Notes: generated by a model from the letters alone, not told the origin. 64,000 bases of DNA from JASSUD01 sp031963445 (GCA_031963445.1 JASSUH010000001.1:620001-684000); one strand, 5' to 3'. Shown: positions 8,512-18,158, numbered from the stretch's first letter. Translations and numbers: made by a program.

Positions 8512-9210
8512 ATGAAACAAGATGAACTAAAGCATCTCGTTGGACAAGCGGCGGCTGAATATGTCGTGACTCACATTCCAGCTGGTGAAGTGATTGGCGT
8601 AGGCACTGGGTCAACCGCCAATTGCTTTATCGATGCGCTGGCAGATTTAGGTTTTGCTAAGCGTTATCGTGGTGCTGTTTCTAGCTCGGTCGCCACGACA
8701 GAGCGCCTGAAGGCGCACCAAATTCCAGTGCTAGATCTGAATGAAGTTGAGCATTTGCCCATTTATGTCGACGGCGCTGATGAGATTAATGCAGATGGGC
8801 ATATGATCAAAGGTGGCGGTGGCGCACTGACCCGAGAAAAGATCGTGGCTATGGTGGCCGATACATTTGTTTGTATTGCAGACGCCTCAAAGCGCGTTGC
8901 GACGCTAGGTAACTTTGCTTTGCCGATTGAAGTGGTGCCACTTGCACGCGCTGCGTTAAGCCGTAAATTAACAGCGTTAAAAGGAGAGCCAGTGCTACGT
9001 ACAGCATCAGATGGCACGCCTTATATCACTGAAAATGGCAACCAAATTATCGACGTCAAAGGATTGCAGATTACCGATCCAGTCGCTGTTGAAGCAGAGA
9101 TTGGAAGTTGGCCAGGCGTAGTAACGGTCGGTTTATTCGCCAAAAGGCATGCAGATATTTGTTTATTGAGTAGTGAAGAAGGCGTGCAAACGCTTACCTA
9201 TTCTAAGTAG
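8512..9210 (+). CDS. rpiA: ribose-5-phosphate isomerase A
   Basis: Interconverts ribose 5-phosphate and ribulose 5-phosphate in the non-oxidative pentose phosphate pathway. The 232-residue product shows the family motifs in order: phosphate loop GVGTGSTANCFID, the catalytic region YVDGADEIN, GGGGALTREKIVA and the late GLFAKRHADICL. Start ATG 8512 follows a CAGGG ribosome site. It is monocistronic here, flanked by a family B repeat and the long mraZ upstream region. Confidence 0.96.
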   Translation: MKQDELKHLVGQAAAEYVVTHIPAGEVIGVGTGSTANCFIDALADLGFAKRYRGAVSSSVATTERLKAHQIPVLDLNEVEHLPIYVDGADEINADGHMIKGGGGALTREKIVAMVADTFVCIADASKRVATLGNFALPIEVVPLARAALSRKLTALKGEPVLRTASDGTPYITENGNQIIDVKGLQITDPVAVEAEIGSWPGVVTVGLFAKRHADICLLSSEEGVQTLTYSK

Positions 9211-9308
9211 TGAATCCAATCAAATATTATTTTTTTTATTTGTTCCCCAGATTTTTATCAAAGCGTTACGTCATTATTAAACAGCGCCCACCTTTTTCTC
9301 AGTATTTT

Positions 9309-9539
9309 AAAGAATCTCTACAAAACCCAAAGGCTGCAGCATAAACAACGACAGCCTCTCTGCTGTACTAATGCACTGACAGCAAAGATATGTGTTGCCT
9401 AAGGAAATGCTGAATAATCCTATAGCGGCAGAATAAACAACTGAGGCCTCTTCGCCGTACTGTTGTACTGGCATCAAAGGCATTCCTTGCTACGGAATTA
9501 TTCAGCGCTTCCCTAATAGGTTTTGCAGAGATTCCTTAA
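9309..9539. repeat. family C palindrome interrupted by a second nested palindrome
   Basis: The outer family C ends (AAAGAATCTCTACAAAACCC at the left, TTTTGCAGAGATTCCTTAAA at the right) are split by an inner palindrome at about 9402-9512. The inner element has its own arms AGGAAATGCTGAATAAT and ATTATTCAGCGCTTCC. Interiors of both carry ATAAACAACNNAGGCCTC-like blocks. The rest of 9540-9740 is AT-rich and contains nothing I can name. Confidence 0.75.
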
Positions 9540-9740
9540 ATCGTCTCTTAGAGATTTCCTTATTCCCTTTCTCATTTTCTAAATAATCTAGAAAATTTTA
9601 AAGTTATTTCTACCCACTGCTTATTCAGCGTTTTCTAATTACTGAGGCGGACCTAATCGGATAATTCCGTAATTATCTTGAAAATAATTTTTAAGATTTT
9701 TTTTAAATAAATAAAACTAAACAAAAATCAATTTGTCCGC

Positions 9741-9800
9741 TTGACCACTGCTTAGCATTACTCTAAAGTGGGAAAAAGTGTTAAGAAGTGAAATTTTGTG
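9741..9800 (+). promoter_or_regulatory. MraZ-type operator repeats and possible dcw promoter
   Basis: Four GTG-centred boxes lie at exact 10-bp spacing: AAAGTG at 9765 and 9775, GAAGTG at 9785, TTTGTG at 9795. Tandem short GTG-containing boxes spaced by one helical turn are the known MraZ target architecture, and mraZ is the next gene. A TTGACC (9741) with TAAAGT 17 nt downstream is a possible sigma-70 promoter overlapping the first box. Placement ~210 bp upstream of mraZ implies a long leader, in which a hairpin (GCC-A-CCCCT against AGGGG-A-GGC, 9892-9917) is visible. Confidence 0.6.
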
Positions 9801-10008
9801 TGAAAGTTGCCCGGCATCTGGTCAAGCTTTTTCGAGCAAGCTTCCCTTATATGTAAGAAGAAGTGTCTTAAAAATTGACTGAGTTTTCTATGCCTACCCC
9901 TCACAGAAAGGGGAGGCTGCAAAGGGTAACAACGCAAATGAATTCGGTGCAGGAGGAGCGCCACTAATAAAGCTAGATGCACTTAAGCGTGCAGTATGGG
10001 AGAAATAA

Positions 10009-10440
10009 GTGTTCCAAGGGGCGTCAGCGCTAACACTCGATGTAAAGGGACGGATGTCAATTCCGTCTCGCTATCGAGATGCGTTGCAACAAGGGCAAGC
10101 AGAGGGTCGGGTAACGGTGACGAAACACCCCGACGGCTGTCTGCTGCTTTTTCCTCGTCCAGCTTGGGAACTGTTCCGTAATAAGATCACGGCGCTGCCA
10201 ATGGATGCCCATTGGTGGCGCCGGATTTTTTTGGGTAGTGCATCGGATGTGGAGCTTGACAGCGCAGGCCGCATGCTTATTTCGCCAGAGTTACGTTTAG
10301 CTGCGGTGCTTGATAAAGAAGTCATGCTTTTGGGTATGGGCGATTATTTTGAAATTTGGAACGCACAGACCTATGCAGAGAAAGAGCAACTAGCGATGGC
10401 GCAAGCCATGCCCGAAGTATTGAAGAATTTTACTTTCTGA
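10009..10440 (+). CDS. mraZ: transcriptional regulator MraZ
   Basis: DNA-binding protein that autoregulates the dcw cluster. The 143-residue product carries the two tandem AbrB-like halves with the hallmark DxxxR motifs: DVKGR(M) near residue 11 and DSAGR(M) near residue 84. The start is GTG 10009 with GGGAGA 5-8 nt upstream, and it gives the standard MFQGAS-like N-terminus. It is the first gene of the dcw cluster, 148 bp before rsmH. Confidence 0.95.
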   Translation: MFQGASALTLDVKGRMSIPSRYRDALQQGQAEGRVTVTKHPDGCLLLFPRPAWELFRNKITALPMDAHWWRRIFLGSASDVELDSAGRMLISPELRLAAVLDKEVMLLGMGDYFEIWNAQTYAEKEQLAMAQAMPEVLKNFTF

Positions 10441-10588
10441 AAAGTAACTGAGAAATAGTGGTAAACACCTATGAGGAATCAGGCAACCGATATCAGAGGT
10501 GTAATTGCAGAACGAGTTTAAGCCTGTCTGAAGGCCTAAACAGATTCTGCGAAAACAATCCGGATAATTTTGATAATTGATCACGAAT

Positions 10589-11554
10589 ATGACAGCAACT
10601 TTGTCGCATCAGGCAGTATTGCTTGAGGAAGCAGTAGATGCACTGGTGTGGCGGCCGGATGGTATTTATATCGATGGTACGTTTGGGCGCGGTGGGCATA
10701 GCCAAGCAATACTGAAAAAACTTAACCCTCAAGGACGTTTAATTGGGTTTGATAAAGACCCACAAGCGCAAGCCGTAGCGCAGGAAATTAAAGATTCGCG
10801 TTTTGCCTGCATTCATAACAGTTTTGCCGCCATGCGCACTGAATTAGCGCAGCGCGGTGTGCAGCAAGTAGCGGGTATTTTGCTTGATTTGGGTGTGTCT
10901 TCTCCGCAATTGGATGATCCCACGCGTGGCTTTAGTTTTAGGTTAGATGGTCCACTCGATATGAGAATGGATTCAACCCGCGGTGAAACAGCAGCGCAGT
11001 GGCTGGCTACTGTCTCACAAGAGCAGTTAGCGCAAGTGATTAGAGAGTATGGGGAAGAGCGTTTCGCGGGGCGCATTGCAAGAGTCATTATTGAGCGCCG
11101 CGACCAGTCTGAGCACCTCGGGCCTCTTACGAGCACGCGCGAGTTGGCGGAAATAGTGGCACGCGTGATTAAAACGCATGACTCTCAGCATCCTGCTACG
11201 CGCACTTTTCAGGCGATCCGGATACATATCAATCAAGAATTAGCCGACTTAAGCACCACGCTTGAGGCGGCTTTAGCTCTATTAGAGCAAGGTGGGCGGT
11301 TGGTCGTGATTAGTTTTCATTCGCTTGAAGACCGCATCGTGAAGCGTTTCATGAAAGCGCACGCGAGCCTAGAAGCTTTCAGTGGTGCCGCGAGCCGTAA
11401 CTTACCGCTGCGCGAAGCTGATTTGCCCAGTCCCCCGCTTAAGTTGTTAGGCCGGGTACGCGCCAGCGTTGATGAGGTTAAGGCGAACCCACGCGCTCGT
11501 TCAGCCGTGATGCGTATTGCGCAGAAAGTTGCGCAAACAGCGAGCGGAGGCTGA
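10589..11554 (+). CDS. rsmH: 16S rRNA (cytosine(1402)-N4)-methyltransferase RsmH
   Basis: SAM-dependent methyltransferase for C1402 in the ribosomal P site (formerly MraW). The 321-residue protein shows the SAM loop DGTFGRGGHS, the GFDKDPQA strand, the DLGVSSPQLD catalytic region, RGFSFRLDGPLDMRMD and the late ISFHSLEDRIVKRFM block. I chose ATG 10589; an upstream TTG at 10577 adds only four residues. It stops 4 nt before ftsL begins. Confidence 0.96.
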   Translation: MTATLSHQAVLLEEAVDALVWRPDGIYIDGTFGRGGHSQAILKKLNPQGRLIGFDKDPQAQAVAQEIKDSRFACIHNSFAAMRTELAQRGVQQVAGILLDLGVSSPQLDDPTRGFSFRLDGPLDMRMDSTRGETAAQWLATVSQEQLAQVIREYGEERFAGRIARVIIERRDQSEHLGPLTSTRELAEIVARVIKTHDSQHPATRTFQAIRIHINQELADLSTTLEAALALLEQGGRLVVISFHSLEDRIVKRFMKAHASLEAFSGAASRNLPLREADLPSPPLKLLGRVRASVDEVKANPRARSAVMRIAQKVAQTASGG

Positions 11555-11558
11555 CTCA

Positions 11559-11861
11559 ATGAGCCGCGTGAATGTATTCCTATTCGTTTGCGTGATCGCG
11601 TGCGCGTTATCGGTTGTGCGAGCAACTTATCACCAGCGGCTACTTTTTGTGGAATTGGAGCGGGCGCGTAGCCAAGAGAATCAGCTGAAGCAAGATGAGG
11701 CTCAATTACAGTATGAGCAAGGTGCGTTATCAAAAATTTCGCGCATCCAAAGTATTGCAGAGCATCAGCTCAAGATGCAGCCCTTAACCGCGGTGCATAC
11801 GCAATATCTGCGTACCTCGACCTTGGGCATTACCTCTCAAGCTAAGCGGAGTGTGCGGTGA
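11559..11861 (+). CDS. ftsL: cell division protein FtsL
   Basis: Small bitopic divisome protein forming the FtsQLB complex. The 100-residue product has one N-terminal membrane segment (about residues 4-22) followed by a periplasmic coiled-coil helix (ELERARSQENQLKQDEAQLQ). Start ATG 11559 has CGGAGG 8 nt upstream; an in-frame ATG at 11517 lies within rsmH and adds a basic stretch. Its stop overlaps the ftsI GTG by 4 nt, indicating translational coupling. Confidence 0.93.
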   Translation: MSRVNVFLFVCVIACALSVVRATYHQRLLFVELERARSQENQLKQDEAQLQYEQGALSKISRIQSIAEHQLKMQPLTAVHTQYLRTSTLGITSQAKRSVR

Positions 11862-13654
11862 AAACGCCCTCACCTCGAAGAAACAGCACTTTGCTTGGGC
11901 AGTCAAAGCTATCGGTAAATTTGCCGATGTGGCGCTCGAAGCTGATTGTATTTTTTTTATTTATTGCATTTGTTGTACTGATCGTGCGCGTTTTTTGGAT
12001 TCAAGGGCCTGGCAATGATTTTTATCAAAAGCAAGGCGAAAGTCGTTATCAACGTACCCTCGAGTTGAGCGCCACGCGCGGTAAAATTTTTGATCGCAAT
12101 GGCGTTGTGTTGGCCACCAGCCTGCCTGTACGTGCGATTTGGGCTATCCCGGAAGACATGCCAGATATTGCCTATCCAAAAATGGTAGCGCTTAGCAAAT
12201 TGCTAGGGATGAGTATGAGAGAGCTGCGCACTAAACTTTCCGTAGATCGCAACTTCGTTTATATCAAACGCCAAGTTCCTCTGGAGGTTGCGCATCGCGT
12301 GGCAGCGTTGAATATTCCCGGTATTTATCAACGTAAAGAATATAAACGCTTCTATCCAGAGGGAGAGATTGCGGCGCATTTAATCGGTTTTACGGATATT
12401 GAAGATCAAGGTCAGGAAGGCATCGAACTTGGTATGCAGCAACAGTTAGCGAGCGTGCCGGGTAGTCGGCGCGTGATTAAAGATCGGATGGGCCGCATTG
12501 TCGAAGACGTCGACGAACTGATTACGCCAAAAGATGGTAAAGACTTGACGCTGTCAGTCGACACAAAGATTCAATACATCGCCTATACCGCACTCAAAGC
12601 AGCCGTTGAACAAAACAAAGCCCAGGCAGGCGCAGCGATAGTGCTAGATGCCCGCACGGGTGAGGTGCTCGCGTTGGTTAACCTTCCTACCTACAACCCG
12701 AACAATCGCGCTCGTTTAAGCGGCGAGCAGGTACGTAATCGCGTTTTGACCGACACGCTTGAACCAGGCTCGATCATGAAGCCTTTCACGATCTCGCTCG
12801 CGCTTGATTTGGGTAGAGTCACACCCAATACTTTAGTCAACGTTGCTTCAGGTCGCTATCAGCTCGATCGCGCAACCATTAGCGACACGCGTGATTTTGG
12901 AACGTTAACGGTAGCTGGCGTGATTCAAAAATCGAGCAATATCGGCACGACCAAAATTGCGATGCAACTGCAGCCTGAAGAAATGTGGAATATGTTTACC
13001 ACCCTTGGTTTTGGGCAAGCGCCACAGATCGGTTTCCCAGGCGCTGTGTCTGGGCGGCTGCGTCCTTGGAAAAATTGGCGGCGGATTGAGCAAGCTACGA
13101 TGTCATATGGCTACGGTATTTCAGCCTCTCTCTTTCAAATAGCCCGTGCTTACACGGTGCTTGCGCATAATGGGCAGTTGCTGCCAGTCACCATTTTCAA
13201 ACATAACGATGAGACGATAACTGGGCCGCAAGTTATTTCGCCCAAAACGGCGCAAACGATACGCAAGATGTTAGCCACGGTGGTTGAGCCGGGTGGTGGG
13301 GCAGTGAGCGCTCAGGTACCTGGCTACCGTGTAGGCGGCAAAACAGGTACAGCTTATAAACATGGCCCGCATGGCTATGACAAAACAAAATATCGTTCTT
13401 CTTTTGTCGGTATTGCACCGATTGATTCACCGCGCTTAATCGTCGCGGTTTCATTGGATGAGCCAAGCGCCGGTAAACACTTAGGTGGCCAAGTGGCTGC
13501 GCCAGTTTTCGCGCAAATTACCAGCGATACGCTGCGTGCGTTAAACGTTTCTCCCGATAAGCCAGCACAACCGATTGTGGCCTTCAACAATAAGCAAACA
13601 ACAAAGCAAGTTGCCAACCAAATCACTTACCGGCTAAGCGGAGGAATAAGGTGA
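11858..13654 (+). CDS. ftsI: septal peptidoglycan transpeptidase FtsI (PBP3)
   Basis: Class B penicillin-binding protein that cross-links septal peptidoglycan. The 598-residue protein has a cytoplasmic tail, one membrane anchor at about residues 28-48, a pedestal domain (RGKIFDRNGVVLA) and a transpeptidase domain with the three active-site motifs: SIMK with catalytic Ser305, SSN at 359-361 and KTG at 495-497. The start is GTG 11858, overlapping ftsL by 4 nt, and its stop overlaps the murE start by 4 nt. Confidence 0.97.
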   Translation: MKTPSPRRNSTLLGQSKLSVNLPMWRSKLIVFFLFIAFVVLIVRVFWIQGPGNDFYQKQGESRYQRTLELSATRGKIFDRNGVVLATSLPVRAIWAIPEDMPDIAYPKMVALSKLLGMSMRELRTKLSVDRNFVYIKRQVPLEVAHRVAALNIPGIYQRKEYKRFYPEGEIAAHLIGFTDIEDQGQEGIELGMQQQLASVPGSRRVIKDRMGRIVEDVDELITPKDGKDLTLSVDTKIQYIAYTALKAAVEQNKAQAGAAIVLDARTGEVLALVNLPTYNPNNRARLSGEQVRNRVLTDTLEPGSIMKPFTISLALDLGRVTPNTLVNVASGRYQLDRATISDTRDFGTLTVAGVIQKSSNIGTTKIAMQLQPEEMWNMFTTLGFGQAPQIGFPGAVSGRLRPWKNWRRIEQATMSYGYGISASLFQIARAYTVLAHNGQLLPVTIFKHNDETITGPQVISPKTAQTIRKMLATVVEPGGGAVSAQVPGYRVGGKTGTAYKHGPHGYDKTKYRSSFVGIAPIDSPRLIVAVSLDEPSAGKHLGGQVAAPVFAQITSDTLRALNVSPDKPAQPIVAFNNKQTTKQVANQITYRLSGGIR

Positions 13655-15297
13655 CACCAGGTATTTCTCTCGCTGAACAAGAACTCGCGCGCGCCTTACT
13701 GTGGCTGCGCGCGCATTTGCCAGCTTCGGCTAATCTGCATGCCGATAGCCGGGCGATCCAAGCAGGCGATGTGTTTTTAGCTTATGCCGTCGAGGGAGCA
13801 GATGGCCGGCCCTATATTCAAAATGCGTTGCAGCGCGGCGCTGGCGCCATTCTCTACCAACCGTCTGAAGAGGAAGATGGGGCTGCCAGCGATGCTAATC
13901 TAGCGCTCGAAACAGGTCATCCTATTAACTCAAATAGTACGAGCATTACGGATAACAACACTGCTGCGAACAGCGTTATCTCTACTCCACGCTTATCAGT
14001 CGCCCACTTAGCAGCGCTAGCTGGTCCATTGGCTAGTGCTTGGTATGGCGCACCAAGCGATGCCTTGTATGTGGTGGGTATCACTGGCACCAATGGCAAA
14101 ACTTCATGCAGCCATTGGATAGCCCAGGCATTCGGTACACTAGATACCCCCTGCGCTGTGATTGGAACGTTAGGCAGTGGCATGCCTGGTGCGTTAGTGC
14201 CAACTGGTTTTACTACGCCCGATGCCCCGCAATTGCAGCGCTGCTTAATGCAAGTGCGCCAAGCAGGTGCGCAGGCGGTGGCAATAGAAGCCTCGTCGCA
14301 TGCGTTGGTGCAGGAACGCTTAAAAGGCACTGCTTTTGATGTAGCCATCTTCACGAATCTCTCACGTGATCACTTGGATTACCACCAAACACCCGAGGCT
14401 TATGAAACAGCCAAAAACCGTTTGTTTGATTGGCCAGGTTTGCGCTGCGCGATCATTAATCAAGATGATGCAGCGGGTCAGCGTCTGTTAGAACGCGTGT
14501 GTGAGAAAGTACGCACGATCGCTTATAGCATCGACGAGCAGATGCAAAAGCCCATGAGCGGTGAGTTTCTTCAGGCTAAAGCAATTCGCGTCAGCGCGAC
14601 GGGCACCAGTTTTCAAGTTGAGTCCAGTTGGGGTAAAGGAGCCGCAGAGATTTCCGCTCCTGGAGCCTTTAATGTGAGTAATGCATTGGCTGTACTCGGT
14701 GCGTTACTCGTGGCAGATGTGCCATTTGAGCAGGCGCTCGCCCATTTAGCCCAACTCACCTCTGTGCCGGGTCGCATGCAACGTATGGGTGGTCGCTTGC
14801 ACGCAGATGAGCCGCTGATTGTGATTGACTATGCGCACACCCCTGATGCGCTTGAAAAAGCGTTAACAGAATTACGTAGCGTCACGCAGCAAAGGGGTGG
14901 GGCACTGATTTGCCTATTTGGCTGTGGCGGCAATCGTGATGCTGGCAAGCGTCCTTTAATGGGTGAAATTGCACAACGACTGGCTGACCAAGTGATCTTA
15001 ACCAGTGACAACCCACGCTATGAATCGCCTGCCGCGATCATTGATGAAATTGCCGGCGGTATGACGGGGAATGAGACAGCTGCGCGTTGCATCGAAGATC
15101 GAGCGAGTGCAATTTTGCAAACCATTCGAGGAGCAGCAGCAAAAGATGTCATCTTGCTCGCCGGCAAAGGCCATGAAGCGACGCAAGAAATTGAGGGCAA
15201 AAAACGTCCATTCTCAGATCAAGAACATACGCGCCTAGCATTGACTGCACGCGCAGCGAGAAATGTGCTTGGAATGGCGAAGAAACGTTCGGATTAG
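13651..15297 (+). CDS. murE: UDP-MurNAc-tripeptide synthetase MurE (meso-DAP adding)
   Basis: Cytosolic ATP-dependent ligase adding meso-diaminopimelate to UDP-MurNAc-L-Ala-D-Glu. Visible motifs are the P-loop GITGTNGKTSCSHW, the central EASSHAL region, the DYAHTPDALE block and DNPRYESP. The DNPR motif is the known determinant for meso-DAP rather than lysine. Length is 548, slightly long because of a low-complexity Ser/Thr/Asn insert at about residues 73-112 in the N-terminal domain. The start is GTG 13651, coupled to ftsI by a 4-nt overlap. A family C repeat follows its stop. Confidence 0.96.
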   Translation: MTPGISLAEQELARALLWLRAHLPASANLHADSRAIQAGDVFLAYAVEGADGRPYIQNALQRGAGAILYQPSEEEDGAASDANLALETGHPINSNSTSITDNNTAANSVISTPRLSVAHLAALAGPLASAWYGAPSDALYVVGITGTNGKTSCSHWIAQAFGTLDTPCAVIGTLGSGMPGALVPTGFTTPDAPQLQRCLMQVRQAGAQAVAIEASSHALVQERLKGTAFDVAIFTNLSRDHLDYHQTPEAYETAKNRLFDWPGLRCAIINQDDAAGQRLLERVCEKVRTIAYSIDEQMQKPMSGEFLQAKAIRVSATGTSFQVESSWGKGAAEISAPGAFNVSNALAVLGALLVADVPFEQALAHLAQLTSVPGRMQRMGGRLHADEPLIVIDYAHTPDALEKALTELRSVTQQRGGALICLFGCGGNRDAGKRPLMGEIAQRLADQVILTSDNPRYESPAAIIDEIAGGMTGNETAARCIEDRASAILQTIRGAAAKDVILLAGKGHEATQEIEGKKRPFSDQEHTRLALTARAARNVLGMAKKRSD

Positions 15298-15300
15298 CGT

Positions 15301-15427
15301 AAGAGACCTCTGCAAATCCCCTTGGGCGGTAGGATAAACAACTAAGGCCTCCCTCTTTTTCATTGGGTACTAGTGTATTGTCTGCGTCGGCATGCCGGGT
15401 CCAAGGGGTTTTGTAGAGGTCCCTTAA
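15301..15427. repeat. palindromic repeat family C between murE and murF
   Basis: Arms AGAGACCTCTGCAAATCCCC and the inverse GGGGTTTTGTAGAGGTCCCT. The interior shares GGATAAACAACTAAGGCCTC and TTTTTCATTGGGTACTA with the copy upstream of rnr. It separates two genes that are normally adjacent in the dcw cluster. Confidence 0.9.
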
Positions 15428-15506
15428 AAATAGAGAGCAAAAAGATTGAGAAATCGTGGAACAGTGTGATGATAAGAGAACGCTTTAAGTCAGTTGGAGA
15501 AAAAGC

Positions 15507-16922
15507 ATGACAATCATGCTCTCGCTGCGTGAAGCTGCGGCGTTGATCGCTAACGCTCAGATAATCGGTAATGCCGAAGCAAGTTTTACAGGCGTATCAA
15601 CAGATAGCCGTGCGGTGCAGCCGGGCAGTCTTTTCATCGCGTTGTGCGGAGAAAAGTTTGATGGCCATGATTTCCTCGTCAGTGCAGCTGCAGCGGGTGC
15701 TGCTGCGGTTATGGTGAATGCTTCTCAAGCAGCTGCGGCTAATGCAATAGCGGCAATAGCAGTGCCTTGTTTGCAGGTACCCGATACGGAGCAGGCACTA
15801 GGCCAACTTGCACATGGCTGGCGGCGCAAATTTAAGTTGCCATTGGTCGCTGTGGTAGGCAGCAACGGCAAAACCACGGTGAAAGAAATGCTCGCGGCGA
15901 TCTTTGCGGCCGCCGTAGGTGCGGAAAAGCGGCTTGCCACGCAGGGCAATTTGAATAACCAGATTGGTCTACCGCTTACTTTATTAAAGTTGAGCGATGC
16001 ACACGAACTGGCCGTGGTTGAATTTGGGATGAATCATCCAGGTGAGACCAAAGCATTTGCTAAGTTTGCCGAACCCAGCATTGCCCTCATTAATAACGCA
16101 CAACGCGAGCATCAAGAATTTATGGCAAGTGTTGAGGCGGTTGCACGTGAGCATGCGAGTTTGATCGATGCGTTAGCCGTTGATGGCGTAGCCGTATTTC
16201 CAGCAGATGATGCCTATGCACCACTGTGGCGTGCGGCTGCTGTGAACCATCGAGTGGTGGATTTTGCGTTGGGCGACTCAAATGCTGCGGCTGTGACTGG
16301 TAGCTTATCAGCGCAAGGCCAACTTCATTTGGAAACCCCTGCCGGAGCCTTGCATGTACAGCTGCGCACACTTGGCGAACATAACGCTCGCAATGCGCTG
16401 GCAGCCAGTGCGGCAGCGTTGGCTGCGGGAGTTTCGTTGGCAGCGATTAAACAAGGCTTAGAGGCTTTTGAGCCCGTTAAAGGCCGCTTGCAAATCAAGC
16501 ATGCCGTGGTTGCACCGCTGGTAGGCGCAGTCGTGATTGACGATACCTATAACGCTAATCCCGACTCGATGCGCGCAGCCATTGATGTATTAGCGGCGCA
16601 GCCAGCACCACGTGTATTAGTGATGGGCGATATGGGAGAAGTCGGAGAGCGTGGCCCAGAATTTCATCGTGAAATAGGGGAATATGCGCGTAAACGTGGC
16701 ATTGATCTGTTATTTGCGCTGGGTCAAGGGGCGCGCGAGGCTTGCGTTGCATATGGTACGCAAGCGCAGCATTTCACTTCAGTGCAAGCTTTACTTGAGC
16801 AGCTATTTAAACAGCTGCATGGGTCTACTACGCTGTTGATTAAAGGATCGCGCTTTATGCAGATGGAACGCATTGTAGAAGCGCTGGTGCAGTTGCCACA
16901 GGCTCAGGCTGCATTAGGATAA
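15507..16922 (+). CDS. murF: UDP-MurNAc-pentapeptide synthetase MurF
   Basis: Adds D-Ala-D-Ala to the UDP-MurNAc-tripeptide, completing the pentapeptide precursor. The 471-residue protein has the Mur N-terminal domain (FTGVSTDSRAVQPGSLFIAL), the P-loop VVGSNGKTTVKEML, the family motif NLNNQIGLPLTLL, and DDTYNANPDSMRAA in the C-terminal half. ATG 15507 follows a GGAG site; a second ATG at 15516 is also possible. It stops 17 nt before mraY. Confidence 0.96.
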   Translation: MTIMLSLREAAALIANAQIIGNAEASFTGVSTDSRAVQPGSLFIALCGEKFDGHDFLVSAAAAGAAAVMVNASQAAAANAIAAIAVPCLQVPDTEQALGQLAHGWRRKFKLPLVAVVGSNGKTTVKEMLAAIFAAAVGAEKRLATQGNLNNQIGLPLTLLKLSDAHELAVVEFGMNHPGETKAFAKFAEPSIALINNAQREHQEFMASVEAVAREHASLIDALAVDGVAVFPADDAYAPLWRAAAVNHRVVDFALGDSNAAAVTGSLSAQGQLHLETPAGALHVQLRTLGEHNARNALAASAAALAAGVSLAAIKQGLEAFEPVKGRLQIKHAVVAPLVGAVVIDDTYNANPDSMRAAIDVLAAQPAPRVLVMGDMGEVGERGPEFHREIGEYARKRGIDLLFALGQGAREACVAYGTQAQHFTSVQALLEQLFKQLHGSTTLLIKGSRFMQMERIVEALVQLPQAQAALG

Positions 16923-16939
16923 AAGTTAAAGGGGTAAGC

Positions 16940-18112
16940 ATGTTATTGATGCTGGCGCAATGGCTACAAAATGACGCAAGGTTTTTGCGCGTGGTGAATT
17001 ACATCACCTTCCGCGCAGTGATGGCGGCTATTACTGCGCTGATGATTGGCCTGCTGTGTGGGCCCATGGTGATTCGCAAATTAACTGCGCTGAAAATGGG
17101 GCAGGCCGTGCGCGCCAATGGACCCAGCACGCATCTGATTAAGTCAGGCACCCCAACCATGGGTGGGGTGCTAATCCTAATAGGCATTGCCGTTTCGACC
17201 CTGCTTTGGGCTGATTTAAGCAATCGTTTTATTTGGATTGTATTGTTAGTGACTCTCGGCTACGGCTTGATTGGCTGGGTTGATGATTATCGCAAGGTCG
17301 TACGACGTGACCCGCGCGGCATGTCTTCGCGTGAGAAGTATTTATGGCAATCACTGATCGGTTTGTTCGCCGCCGTGTATCTAGCTTTTAATATTTCAGG
17401 GGCGAGTAGTACTCAGGCACACGATCTTTTTATTACCTGGATTAAAAATGGTTTCTCAATCATCAATTTGCCAGCGCGGGCTGATCTGCTGCTGCCATTT
17501 CTGAAGTCGATTAGCTATCCCCTAGGTTTATACGGTTTTATTGCGCTGACTTATTTCGTCATTGTGGGCTCAAGTAACGCCGTAAATTTAACCGATGGTT
17601 TAGATGGGCTGGTGATTATGCCCGTTGTGCTAGTGGGCGGAGCGCTTGGCATGTTTGCCTACGTGATGGGCAATGCGATGTATGCCAAATATCTGCTCTT
17701 TCCGCACATCCCAGGCGCAGGTGAGTTGTTGATTTTTTGCGCAGCGATGGGTGGTGCTGGACTCGCTTTCCTTTGGTACAACACGTACCCAGCGCAAATT
17801 TTTATGGGCGATGTGGGCGCGTTAGCTTTAGGCGGAGCGCTTGGCACAGTGGCTGTCATTGTGCGGCAAGAAATCGTGCTGTTCGTGATGGGCGGTGTAT
17901 TTGTCGCCGAAACCGTATCAGTCATGCTGCAAGTGATCTGGTTTAAATATACGAAGTATCGCTATGGAACTGGTCGCCGGCTTTTCAAGATGGCTCCGCT
18001 ACATCACCACTTTGAGCTGTCTGGCTGGAAAGAAACTCAAGTTGTAGTGCGGTTTTGGATTACGACTTTAATGTTGGTGCTGATTGGATTGTCTACCCTG
18101 AAACTCCGGTGA
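16940..18112 (+). CDS. mraY: phospho-MurNAc-pentapeptide translocase MraY
   Basis: Integral membrane transferase making lipid I from UDP-MurNAc-pentapeptide and undecaprenyl phosphate. At 390 residues with about ten hydrophobic segments it matches the family length. Diagnostic motifs are TPTMGGVLI, the DDYRK loop, NLTDGLDGL, FMGDVGALALGG and MAPLHHHFE (the HHH active-site loop). An AGGGG-type site precedes ATG 16940. A partial family B repeat lies between it and murD. Confidence 0.97.
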   Translation: MLLMLAQWLQNDARFLRVVNYITFRAVMAAITALMIGLLCGPMVIRKLTALKMGQAVRANGPSTHLIKSGTPTMGGVLILIGIAVSTLLWADLSNRFIWIVLLVTLGYGLIGWVDDYRKVVRRDPRGMSSREKYLWQSLIGLFAAVYLAFNISGASSTQAHDLFITWIKNGFSIINLPARADLLLPFLKSISYPLGLYGFIALTYFVIVGSSNAVNLTDGLDGLVIMPVVLVGGALGMFAYVMGNAMYAKYLLFPHIPGAGELLIFCAAMGGAGLAFLWYNTYPAQIFMGDVGALALGGALGTVAVIVRQEIVLFVMGGVFVAETVSVMLQVIWFKYTKYRYGTGRRLFKMAPLHHHFELSGWKETQVVVRFWITTLMLVLIGLSTLKLR

Positions 18113-18158
18113 GAAGTTGTAAGGTCATAAAGATGGTTTTAGAGGTGATCAGTAATCA

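Noticed and set aside
14040..14339. Plus-strand ORF inside murE in another frame, and the many similar shadows in the dcw genes.
   Set aside because: Overlaps a gene with full family motifs; no independent evidence.
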